A stretch of 6,915 nt of DNA, from contig CANGYC010000128.1 of NCBI GenBank assembly GCA_947457975.1, positions 1 to 6,915 of the forward strand. Direction: 5' to 3'. This DNA is from Comamonadaceae bacterium. GTDB lineage: Bacteria > Pseudomonadota > Gammaproteobacteria > Burkholderiales > Burkholderiaceae_C. The notes under the pieces were generated by a model. The model saw only the letters and a program-made list of their open reading frames with translations, ran no database searches and was not told the origin of the DNA. The first letter of the stretch is position 1. The number at the start of each line of letters is the position of its first letter. Shown here piece after piece: positions 1 through 6,735 of the stretch. The position numbers and the translations under genes were made by a program.

Positions 1-1056
1 ATGACCGCCATCCATGGCATGACGCTGGCCCTGGCAACCCCGGAGACCGCCGATGCCGTATCGGTCAGCGGGTTGGGAGAGTTCAGCAGCCGCCACGCCG
101 GCAACAGCCTGAGCTACACCATCAACAACCTGGCCTTGTCCGGGGCCGGCGCGGGCAACTATCACCTGAACGGCGCCAACAGCTTCACTGGCAGCAATGG
201 CAGCATCACCCCGGCGGCCATCAGCAGCATCACCGGCCTCACGGCCCAGAACAAGACCTATGACGGCACCACGGCCGCATCGCTGGTCACCACAGGTGCC
301 GTGTTCAACGGCAGGGTGACAGGCGATGCGCTCACGGTGGCCACGAGCACAGGCACCTTCGCCGACCAAAATGCAGGCACTGGCAAGACGGTGTCGATCT
401 CGGGCCTGAGCCTGGGCGGCACCGACGCCGGCAACTACAGCCTGTCGAGTACCAGCGCTAGCACGACCGCAGACATCACGGCCCGCGCCCTCACCCTGGC
501 GATCGACGACAAGAGCAAGTTCAGCGGCGCCAGCGACCCCGCGTGGACCTACCAGATCGTGAGCGGAAGCTTGCTGCCGGGCGACAGCCTGAGCTTTTCG
601 CGGTCTGCGGGCGAGTCTCCAGGCAATTACCTGCTGTCCGGCGCACACCCGAATTACGTCATCACGGCGCCGGCGGCCTACCTCAGCATCACCCAGGCGG
701 GGGGGAATATCGCCTCAAGCACCCCCGTCGCCACCCCCGCTGTCAATGGCCTGCTGACCGTGGCTCCTGCGCGGGTATCGGCGCAGGCGACCCAGGCGCC
801 AGCTCTGGCGACCAGTGCGTCCCCTGCGATCCGCCTGGCCAGCGCTGCGCTGCCCACTTCCACTTCTTCCGGACTCATGCTCATCCCCGCCAGCCAGGAG
901 GCCGTGAAGGCGCTCGAGGCCTCCGATGCCCGGGTGCGCGAGCCTGGCAAGGAGGCAGCACCGTCCGCCACCCTGCTGCAGGCTGCGCAGTCTCAGGGGT
1001 ACACCGGTCTGCTTGTGGTCGAGGATGGCATCCGGCTGCCCGCCGGGATTCGTTGA
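1..1056 (+). CDS. C-terminal part of a YDG/MBG-repeat TpsA-type adhesin (5' partial)
   Basis: This is the distal part of a large secreted filamentous-haemagglutinin-like protein, the TpsA partner of the transporter encoded next to it. Residues 1-73 look like the second half of a YDG repeat, ending in an AGNY motif at 51-54 and an ITPA-type boundary at 69-72. A full YDG repeat follows at about 77-160, with TYDGTT at 86-91 and a second AGNY at 143-146. Residues 163-231 resemble an MBG repeat, with a K-x-x-G-A-x-DP core at 173-180 and NY near the end. Residues 232-300 are rich in Ala, Ser, Thr and Pro, and the chain ends GIRLPAGIR. The ATG at base 1 is unlikely to be the true start: there is no signal peptide or TPS secretion domain, and the first repeat lacks its TYDG half. 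The gene therefore very probably continues upstream. Surface adhesion is inferred from the family. Confidence 0.82.
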   Translation: MTAIHGMTLALATPETADAVSVSGLGEFSSRHAGNSLSYTINNLALSGAGAGNYHLNGANSFTGSNGSITPAAISSITGLTAQNKTYDGTTAASLVTTGAVFNGRVTGDALTVATSTGTFADQNAGTGKTVSISGLSLGGTDAGNYSLSSTSASTTADITARALTLAIDDKSKFSGASDPAWTYQIVSGSLLPGDSLSFSRSAGESPGNYLLSGAHPNYVITAPAAYLSITQAGGNIASSTPVATPAVNGLLTVAPARVSAQATQAPALATSASPAIRLASAALPTSTSSGLMLIPASQEAVKALEASDARVREPGKEAAPSATLLQAAQSQGYTGLLVVEDGIRLPAGIR

Positions 1057-1059
1057 GGA
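1055..1059 (+). promoter_or_regulatory. Ribosome binding site for tpsB overlapping the tpsA stop codon
   Basis: GAGGA lies nine bases before the ATG at 1069 and shares its first two bases with the TGA stop at 1054-1056. Ribosomes finishing the adhesin gene would sit on the start region of the transporter gene, so translational coupling is likely. The site supports the start chosen for the transporter. Confidence 0.6.
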
Positions 1060-1068
1060 TGGGTTGAG

Positions 1069-2715
1069 ATGCGTATTGAACGAGGCACGCGCCGCGAACT
1101 CGCTTCGGCTGGCTGGCTCAGTTTGGGCCTGACATGGGCAGGACTGTCGTGGGCCCAGCTCGCGCCGGATGCAGGCAGCACCCTGGAATCCCTGCGTCCG
1201 CCAGTCCAGGCCCTGCCACAAGGGCCGGACCTCAATCTGCCCGGTCGAGCGCTCTTGAAGCCCCAGGGCGGGCGCACGGTGCGCATTCGGGAGATCGTGC
1301 TCCAGGGTAACCACAGCCTGTCCTCCGAGTCGATTCTCTCGGCCATGCAGGCCTCCACTGCCTTGGCGCAGCCGCTGGACATCGATGGCTTACGCGCGCT
1401 GGCCGAACGCGTGACCCAGCACTACCGCCGGCTCGGGTTTCCGTTCGCCAGCGCCTTTGTGCCTGCGCAGGATCTCGCGGGGGGTCAACTGGTGATCCAG
1501 GTGCTTGAAGGTCGCTATGGCAAGGTGCAGGCCAAGTCATCCGACCCAAAACTCGCGGCCTTGACCCAGCGTTTCCTGCAGCCCTTGGCGCCGGGGCGGG
1601 TGATCGAATCCGCCTCACTCGAACGTGCCTCCCTGCTGCTCAGCGATCTGCCAGGCGTGGAGGTCGTGCCCGTGATCAGGCCTGGCGCACAGACGGGCGA
1701 GGGCGATCTGGATGTGCTCACCGAGCCCCGGCCCCATCCTTCGGGAAGCGTCAGCCTGGACAACCACGGCAGCCGCTACACGGGCCCTTATCGCCTGCAG
1801 TTCAACGGCGCCATCAGTCACGCTTTGATGGCGGGTGACCAACTCAGTCTGACTGGCATCGCGCCTGTGCAGGGGCTGTGGGTCGGGAACCTCAATTACG
1901 GCATGCCCTTGGGTAGCGATGGCTGGCGCATGCAGCTGGGTTTGACCCGGCTCCACTACAAGCTGAGGGAAGATTTCTCGGGATTCAGCGGCCAGGCCGA
2001 CGTGCGCAGCCTGACCCTCAGTCAGCCTTGGGTGCGCAGCCGCGCATTGAATCTGAGCACTTCGGTGGCGTACCAGAACAAGGCGCTCAAGGACATCAAA
2101 GGCGAGAGCGCTCCCGGGCCCACGGTCAAGAAGGTGCAGACGTATCCTTTGTCGATGAACTTCGACTGGCGCGATGGCCTGCTCAAGGGCGGCCTGACCT
2201 ATGGCGCCCTGTCGGCCGTCTCGGGCCGGATCAACGCGGGCGCAGGCTCGGAGGGCTTCACCAAGTGGATGCTCGATGTGGCCCGGCTCCAGCAACTGGG
2301 TCAGGGCTGGAGCCTGTATGGCCGGTGGTTCGAGCAGGGAACCTCCGACAACCTGGACGGCTCCGAAAAAGCGCTGCTGGGGGGTGCCAGCGGCGTGCGG
2401 GCCTATCCTTCAGGGGAAGCCGCAGGCGATCAGGCTCGGCTTCTCCAGTTCGAGCTGCGCATGAGCGCTGGCGGATGGGCGCCGTATCTTTTCTATGACC
2501 ACGGCCGTGTCAAGGTCGATGCGCGCCCCGAGCTCGTGAGCTTGCCCTCCCCGGACAAGGTTCGAGCCGGGGCAGGTGTGGGCGTGCGCTACCAATCGGG
2601 CCCCATGAGCTGGAATGCCGCGTTTGCCGGGCGCACAGCGGGGGGGGCAGCGCAATCCGATACCAAGACCTCAGGCCATCCTCGCCTCTGGCTTGAAATG
2701 CGCTACGCCTTTTAG
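1069..2715 (+). CDS. TpsB outer-membrane transporter (ShlB/FhaC/HecB family)
   Basis: This Omp85-superfamily pore exports the partner TpsA protein from periplasm to cell surface (type Vb secretion). At 548 residues it has normal family length. Residues 1-29 form a signal peptide: basic start, hydrophobic core near 14-27, likely cleavage after SWA at 27-29. A Pro/Leu-rich linker (about 30-65) precedes a first POTRA domain from about 71, with VRIREIVLQGN as its first strand; a second POTRA-like segment spans about 145-215. The rest is the predicted 16-strand barrel. GGASGVRAYP at 438-447 matches the family's conserved L6-loop VRGY/F motif, with Ala replacing the usual Gly after VR. The chain ends in aromatic RYAF, typical of a BAM-assembled barrel. 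The gene starts 12 bases after the adhesin stop, so the two almost certainly form one operon. No glycosyltransferase gene (HMW1C type) follows. Confidence 0.93.
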   Translation: MRIERGTRRELASAGWLSLGLTWAGLSWAQLAPDAGSTLESLRPPVQALPQGPDLNLPGRALLKPQGGRTVRIREIVLQGNHSLSSESILSAMQASTALAQPLDIDGLRALAERVTQHYRRLGFPFASAFVPAQDLAGGQLVIQVLEGRYGKVQAKSSDPKLAALTQRFLQPLAPGRVIESASLERASLLLSDLPGVEVVPVIRPGAQTGEGDLDVLTEPRPHPSGSVSLDNHGSRYTGPYRLQFNGAISHALMAGDQLSLTGIAPVQGLWVGNLNYGMPLGSDGWRMQLGLTRLHYKLREDFSGFSGQADVRSLTLSQPWVRSRALNLSTSVAYQNKALKDIKGESAPGPTVKKVQTYPLSMNFDWRDGLLKGGLTYGALSAVSGRINAGAGSEGFTKWMLDVARLQQLGQGWSLYGRWFEQGTSDNLDGSEKALLGGASGVRAYPSGEAAGDQARLLQFELRMSAGGWAPYLFYDHGRVKVDARPELVSLPSPDKVRAGAGVGVRYQSGPMSWNAAFAGRTAGGAAQSDTKTSGHPRLWLEMRYAF

Positions 2716-2790
2716 GAAAGCCGGCCTGGCCCAGTCAACGGCGGGGCATGTGCACAGACCACCCGCGTGGAACGCACGCCAAGATGGCGC

Positions 2791-3867
2791 TCAGCCCGGC
2801 GGCTCATGTTGCCGCGCTGTCACCAGCAGGTCCCAGGCGGCGATGAACATGGCCGCGATCACCGGGCCGATGACAAAGCCATTGAGCCCGAAGATCGCAA
2901 TGCCGCCCAGCGTGGACAGCAGCACCACGTAGTCGGGCATCTTGGTGTCCTTGCCCACCAGGATGGGCCGCAGCAGGTTGTCCACCAGGCCAATCACCAG
3001 CACGCCGAAGGCGATCAGCACCGCACCCGGCACCACCGAACCGCTGAGCAGCAGGTACAGCGCCACCGGAAACCACACCACCGCCGCGCCCACGGCCGGC
3101 AGCAGCGAGAGAAAGGCCATCAGCACCCCCCAGAGGACTGGCGCGTGGATGTCCAGCGCCCAGAAAATGAAGCCGCCCAGGGCGCCCTGCACCATGGCCA
3201 CCACGATGTTGCCCTTCACAGTGGCGCGGATCACGGTGGCGAATTTGGCCGCCAAGCTGCGCTTGATATCGGCCTCCAGCGGTATCGCCTCACGCAGACG
3301 GTAGACCAGCTGCAGGCCGTCGCGCAGGAAGAAAAACAGCAGGTAGAGCATGATGAAAAAGCTCATCACCAGGTTGAAGGTGTCATGACCGATGCTCAGC
3401 GCCTGCGTGGCAAAAAATTGGGAGCCTTTGGCCAGCCCGGCCGTCAGCCGCTCCTGCAGCAGGCCCGAGGTACCCAGCCCAAAGCGGTTGAGCAGCCCGC
3501 TCAGCCAGGCGGGCAGCGCGTCGTACATGAGCTGCAGGTAGCCGCTGATGCTGATGTCGCCCGACTGCAGCCGCTGCACCAGCGCATTGGCTTCCTGCAC
3601 CAGCATCAGGGTGATGATGGCCAGCGGCAGCAGCACCAGCAGCAGGATCATGCCCAGGCTGATCAGGGCCGCCAGGTTGCGGTACTGCGGCAGGCTGCGG
3701 GACAGCCGCGCATGCCAGGGCGCAAACAGAATGGCCAGCACCGCCCCCCAAAACAGCGCACCATAAAAAGGCAGCAGCACCCACGCGAAAGCCAGGCTCA
3801 CGGCCACCAGCAGGATGCCAAAGCCCTTGTCTTCGAGGGAGGTGCGTTCGGGAGGGGTGTTCTTCAT
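2791..3867 (-). CDS. AI-2E/PerM-family membrane transporter
   Basis: This is a polytopic inner-membrane protein of the AI-2E transporter (formerly UPF0118) family, which includes TqsA, PerM/YdiK-like permeases and some Na+/H+ antiporters; the substrate cannot be read from the sequence. With the start at 3867 it has 358 residues, normal for the family. Hydrophobic segments lie at about 14-33, 35-50, 63-90, 160-182, 218-238, 243-275 (two spans), 279-297 and 311-345. A soluble stretch at 91-158 separates the third and fourth, as is usual. Family motifs include SLLPAVGA (254-261), DNLLRPILVG (296-305) and GLNGFVIGP (327-335). An in-frame ATG at 3936 would add 23 residues, but it reaches almost to the divergent helicase start and the extension is not hydrophobic, so 3867 is preferred; neither start has a strong ribosome binding site. 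The gene converges on tpsB with 75 bases between stops. Confidence 0.92.
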   Translation of the reverse strand: MKNTPPERTSLEDKGFGILLVAVSLAFAWVLLPFYGALFWGAVLAILFAPWHARLSRSLPQYRNLAALISLGMILLLVLLPLAIITLMLVQEANALVQRLQSGDISISGYLQLMYDALPAWLSGLLNRFGLGTSGLLQERLTAGLAKGSQFFATQALSIGHDTFNLVMSFFIMLYLLFFFLRDGLQLVYRLREAIPLEADIKRSLAAKFATVIRATVKGNIVVAMVQGALGGFIFWALDIHAPVLWGVLMAFLSLLPAVGAAVVWFPVALYLLLSGSVVPGAVLIAFGVLVIGLVDNLLRPILVGKDTKMPDYVVLLSTLGGIAIFGLNGFVIGPVIAAMFIAAWDLLVTARQHEPPG

Positions 3868-3945
3868 GAGGGGTTCCACAAAAGCCGCCACACCGATGGT
3901 AGCGGGTGTGGGCAGGCAACCGCCATGCACTACCATGCCAGCCCG

Positions 3946-6264
3946 ATGTCACACCCCAGCGAAGCGTCCTACACCGTGGCCGTGCGCACGCTGTGCGAAT
4001 TCACCGCCCGCCGCGGCGACCTGGACCTGCGCTTTTCCCCCACCCCCACCGCCCAGGAAGGCATCGCCGGCCATGCCCTGGTGGCGGCGCGCCGCCCCAC
4101 CGGCTACCGCACTGAAGTAGCGCTGTCCGGCCGCCACGGGCAGCTGGCGGTGCGGGGCCGGGCTGACGGCTATGAGCCGCAGGCCGGGCAGTTGGAGGAA
4201 ATCAAAACCTTCCGGGGCGATGTGCAGGGCATCACCGAGGCGCAGCGCCAGCTGCACTGGGCCCAGCTCAAGGTCTACGGCTGGCTGATGTGTACCCAGG
4301 ACGGGCTGGACGAACTGCGCCTGGCGCTGGTGTACCTCAACCTGGACGACCAGCAGGAGACGGTGCTGATCGAGACCTGCCGCGCCGAGGACCTGCGCCA
4401 CTTCTTTGAGGCACAGTGCGAGGCCTTCATGGCCTGGGCCGTGCAGGAAACCGACCACCGCGAGGCACGGCAGGCGGCCCTGTCGGCGCTGGCCTTTCCC
4501 CACCCCGACTTCCGGCCCGGCCAGCGCGAATTGGCCGAGGCCGTGTGGCGGTCGGCCACCACCGGCCGGCCCCTGCTGGTGCAGGCGCCCACGGGCATCG
4601 GCAAGACCGTGGGCACGCTCTTCCCCGCCCTCAAGGCCATGGCAGCGCCCGACCGGCCGGCGCTGGACAAGCTGTTCTTTCTCACCGCCAAGAGCTCGGG
4701 CCGGGCGCTGGCCCTGCACGCGCTGGCGCAGCTGGCCCCCGCGCCCTTGCGGGTGTTGGAACTGGTGGCCCGCGAGAAAGCCTGCGAGCACCCGGACAAG
4801 GCCTGCCACGGCGAGTCCTGCCCATTGGCGCAGAGCTTTTATGACAAGCTGCCTGCCGCACGCGAGGCGGCCGTGCAGCTGCCCACCATGGACAAGCCCG
4901 CGCTGCGGACCCTGGCGTTGGCCCACGGCCTGTGCCCTTACTACCTGGCGCAGGACCTGCTGCGCTGGGCCGACGTGGTGGTGGGCGACTACAACTACTA
5001 CTTCGACCCGCACGCCCTGCTCTACGCCATGACGCGGGCGCAGGAGTGGCGCGTGGCCCTGCTGGTGGACGAGGCGCACAACCTGGTGGAGCGAGCCCGG
5101 CAGATGTACAGCGCCGAGCTCGATGAACACAGTTTCACCCTGGCCCGGCGCCAGGCGCCGCTGGCGCTGAAGAAAGACTTTGATCGCCTGCGCCGGCGCT
5201 GGAGCCAGCTCGTGCAGGACCGCCCGGCCTACAGCGTGCAGGACGAAGTGCCGCAAACCTTTCTGCTGGCGCTGCAGCAACTCGCCAGTGGCATCGCGGC
5301 CTGGCAGGCCGAGCACCCGAGCACGGTCCAGCCAGAGCTGCAGCATTTTTTCTTTGAGCTTCTGGCCTTCATCGACCGGGCGCAAACCCTGGGCGGGCAC
5401 AGCCTGTTTGACATCACGGTGCAGGCGCGCAGCACCGGCCGCCCGCGCACCCGGCTGTGCATCCGCAACGTGGTGCCGGCGCCTTTCCTGAAGGCCAGGC
5501 TGGAAGCGGCAGTGTCCTGCGCCCTGTTCTCGGCCACGCTGCAGCCCTGGGACTTCTACCTCGACCTGCTCGGCCTGCCAGCACACACGGTGGCCATGGA
5601 CGTGGCCTCGCCTTTTGCCGCTGCGCAACTGGAGGTGAAGGTGATGCGGCAGATCTCCACGCGCTGGCAGCACCGCAGCGGCTCGCTGCCGGCCATCGTC
5701 GAGACTCTGGCCGCGCAGTGGGCCCGCGAGCCCGGCAAGTACCTCGCGTTCTTCAGTAGTTTTGACTATCTGACCCAAGCGGCCGATGCGCTGGCCAGCG
5801 CCCATCCGCAGCTGCCGCAATGGCGGCAGAGCCCCCGCATGAGCGAGGCCCAGCAGCAGGCTTTTCTGGAACGCTTTCGCTCGGGCGCCCCAGGCATCGC
5901 CTTTGCCGTGCTGGGCGGCTCCTTTGCCGAGGGCATTGACCTGCCGGGCAGCCAGCTCATAGGCGCGTTCGTGGCCACCCTGGGCCTGCCGCAGGTCAAT
6001 CCGGTGAACGAAGAGATGAGCCGGCGGCTAGAGGCCCTCTTCGGTCGGGGCCAGGACTACGCCTACCTCTACCCCGGGTTGCGCAAGGTGGTGCAGGCCG
6101 CTGGCCGCGTGATCCGCCGCCCCGAGGACCGCGGCGTGGTCTACCTGATGGATGGGCGCTTTGCGCGGCCAGAGGTGCTGGCGCTGCTGCCGGCCTGGTG
6201 GCGGCCGGCGCTCAGCGCTGCGGGCCCGCCTGCCACCGCGCCGGGCGCGTCTAGGGAACCCTGA
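3946..6264 (+). CDS. PD-(D/E)XK nuclease fused to a DinG/XPD-type Fe-S DNA helicase
   Basis: This 772-residue protein probably unwinds and cuts DNA in replication or repair. The N-terminal domain (about 9-165) carries a RecB/Cas4-like nuclease signature: H43, D74 in GRADGY, E85-I-K87, and Q107-x3-Y111. The helicase part starts with FRPGQR (189-194). It has Walker A APTGIGKT (214-221, K220), a DEAH box (375-378), SATL (529-532), motif V GGSFAEGID (657-665) and motif VI QAAGRVIRR (717-725). Cysteines C280, C287, C292 and C330 lie between Walker A and the DEAH box, as expected for the 4Fe-4S cluster of XPD/DinG/YoaA helicases. All catalytic motifs look intact. Starts at 3946 and 3925 are both possible; 3925 has a weak AGG upstream and 3946 has none. 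I chose 3946 because it leaves more room for the divergent gene and conserved-looking sequence begins soon after. The frame stays open far upstream, but only as antisense of the permease gene. Exact polarity and partners are unknown. Confidence 0.9.
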   Translation: MSHPSEASYTVAVRTLCEFTARRGDLDLRFSPTPTAQEGIAGHALVAARRPTGYRTEVALSGRHGQLAVRGRADGYEPQAGQLEEIKTFRGDVQGITEAQRQLHWAQLKVYGWLMCTQDGLDELRLALVYLNLDDQQETVLIETCRAEDLRHFFEAQCEAFMAWAVQETDHREARQAALSALAFPHPDFRPGQRELAEAVWRSATTGRPLLVQAPTGIGKTVGTLFPALKAMAAPDRPALDKLFFLTAKSSGRALALHALAQLAPAPLRVLELVAREKACEHPDKACHGESCPLAQSFYDKLPAAREAAVQLPTMDKPALRTLALAHGLCPYYLAQDLLRWADVVVGDYNYYFDPHALLYAMTRAQEWRVALLVDEAHNLVERARQMYSAELDEHSFTLARRQAPLALKKDFDRLRRRWSQLVQDRPAYSVQDEVPQTFLLALQQLASGIAAWQAEHPSTVQPELQHFFFELLAFIDRAQTLGGHSLFDITVQARSTGRPRTRLCIRNVVPAPFLKARLEAAVSCALFSATLQPWDFYLDLLGLPAHTVAMDVASPFAAAQLEVKVMRQISTRWQHRSGSLPAIVETLAAQWAREPGKYLAFFSSFDYLTQAADALASAHPQLPQWRQSPRMSEAQQQAFLERFRSGAPGIAFAVLGGSFAEGIDLPGSQLIGAFVATLGLPQVNPVNEEMSRRLEALFGRGQDYAYLYPGLRKVVQAAGRVIRRPEDRGVVYLMDGRFARPEVLALLPAWWRPALSAAGPPATAPGASREP

Positions 6265-6334
6265 TCCTCGGGCTGGGTGAGGCTGCCCACGTTGGCAGGC
6301 CTTGCAGGCCTCTTCGGACATGAGGCGCCTGCAC

Positions 6335-6359
6335 GAAAAAAGGGGCCCGAAAGCCCCTT
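6335..6359 (-). terminator. Rho-independent terminator of the KGG-protein gene
   Basis: On the minus strand, AAGGGGC (6359-6353) pairs perfectly with GCCCCTT (6346-6340) around a six-base loop (TTTCGG), and a run of T continues to 6336. It lies about 50 bases after the stop of the small minus-strand gene and is a textbook intrinsic terminator. Read on the plus strand the stem is followed only by TTGAAATTT, so it could weakly stop transcripts from the helicase gene too. Confidence 0.85.
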
Positions 6360-6380
6360 GAAATTTGTCTCCTCCCTGAT

Positions 6381-6398
6381 CCAGCCCGCTCGGGCTGG
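6381..6398. repeat. Perfect 8-base inverted repeat after the KGG gene
   Basis: CCAGCCCG and CGGGCTGG are separated by two bases, giving a GC-rich hairpin (7 pairs with a tetraloop in RNA). It lies 13 bases beyond the stop codon of the minus-strand KGG gene and upstream of the terminator, inside that gene's 3' untranslated region. There is no T-run beside it, so it is not itself a good terminator. It might protect the 3' end of the mRNA or bind a protein; that is inference. Confidence 0.55.
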
Positions 6399-6411
6399 TT
6401 GGCTGTAGCGC

Positions 6412-6633
6412 TCAGGACTCCGATGCCGAGTTGCTGGGCGACTGGGCGTTGCGGCGGCCAGCGCGGCCACCCTTGCGACCGGCTTCGCGGGCCTCGGCCG
6501 AGTTGAACTCGTGGGCCTTGCCACTGGCATGGGCTGCCTTGCCGCCCAGGCTGGCGATCTCGCGCTGGCGCTGGGGATCCATCGAGGCAAAGCCGCGCTT
6601 GGAGGGGGTCTTGGCTTGATTCAGTTCAGTCAT
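6412..6633 (-). CDS. Small KGG-repeat general stress protein (YciG/Con-10-like)
   Basis: This 73-residue, very hydrophilic protein holds two copies of the stress-induced KGG motif. The first is GFASMDPQRQREIASLGGKA (residues 14-33); the second is HEFNSAEAREAGRKGGRAG (41-59), with the GGK and KGG signatures. The family includes E. coli YciG and fungal Con-10 and is linked to general stress, stationary phase or sporulation; the molecular function is not settled. The tail (60-73) is Ser/Asn-rich and probably disordered. The ATG at 6633 is chosen because AAGGAG (6648-6643) precedes it by nine bases, whereas the longer in-frame start at 6696 has no such site and would add a poorly conserved leader. 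The gene stands alone with its own terminator, so it is probably monocistronic. The start of the fragment beyond 6736 points the other way. Confidence 0.9.
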   Translation of the reverse strand: MTELNQAKTPSKRGFASMDPQRQREIASLGGKAAHASGKAHEFNSAEAREAGRKGGRAGRRNAQSPSNSASES

Positions 6634-6642
6634 GGTGCAGGT

Positions 6643-6648
6643 CTCCTT
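6643..6648 (-). promoter_or_regulatory. Strong ribosome binding site that fixes the KGG gene start
   Basis: On the minus strand AAGGAG occurs nine bases before the ATG at 6633. It is the best Shine-Dalgarno match in the window and decides for this start over the upstream ATG at 6696. It suggests high expression, as is common for abundant small stress proteins. Confidence 0.8.
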
Positions 6649-6735
6649 CAGTTGAGGTGGCGGGGTTGATACACAGCTTGACTGTAGGAAGCGCAACAGG
6701 CCAAGCGCGTCAGTGGCCCCCGACTCATCCTGTAG

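Noticed and set aside
1615..2295. A 226-codon minus-strand open frame opposite tpsB.
   Set aside because: No recognisable motifs and composition typical of antisense GC-rich coding DNA; tpsB covers it fully.
2716..2790. Possible bidirectional terminator between the convergent tpsB and AI-2E-family genes.
   Set aside because: Only small stems such as CCAC-CCGC-GTGG (2759-2770) are present and there is no T-run on either strand.
2767..3945. A plus-strand open frame of 393 codons that runs without a stop into the helicase gene, seemingly making a 1165-residue protein.
   Set aside because: It lies wholly antisense to the AI-2E-family gene, and its translation is a His/Gln/Arg-rich low-complexity chain typical of the reverse complement of hydrophobic codons. 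No domain is recognisable, and the minus strand encodes a clear membrane protein.
3994..4422. Four cysteines in the nuclease domain (C17, C116, C145, C158) suggesting a second Fe-S cluster as in Cas4 or AddB.
   Set aside because: Cas4/AddB clusters have one early Cys and three closely spaced late ones; here the last three are 29 and 13 residues apart and sit in an otherwise unremarkable context. It is not supported from sequence alone.
3949..5820. A 623-codon minus-strand open frame opposite the helicase.
   Set aside because: It is an antisense shadow in GC-rich DNA: Gln/Gly/Arg/His-rich, no domains, no ribosome binding site, while the plus strand has all the helicase and nuclease motifs.
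6634..6696. N-terminal extension of the KGG protein from an upstream ATG at 6696.
   Set aside because: The extension has no ribosome binding site of its own and would place the strong AAGGAG site inside the coding region; the ATG at 6633 has ideal spacing.
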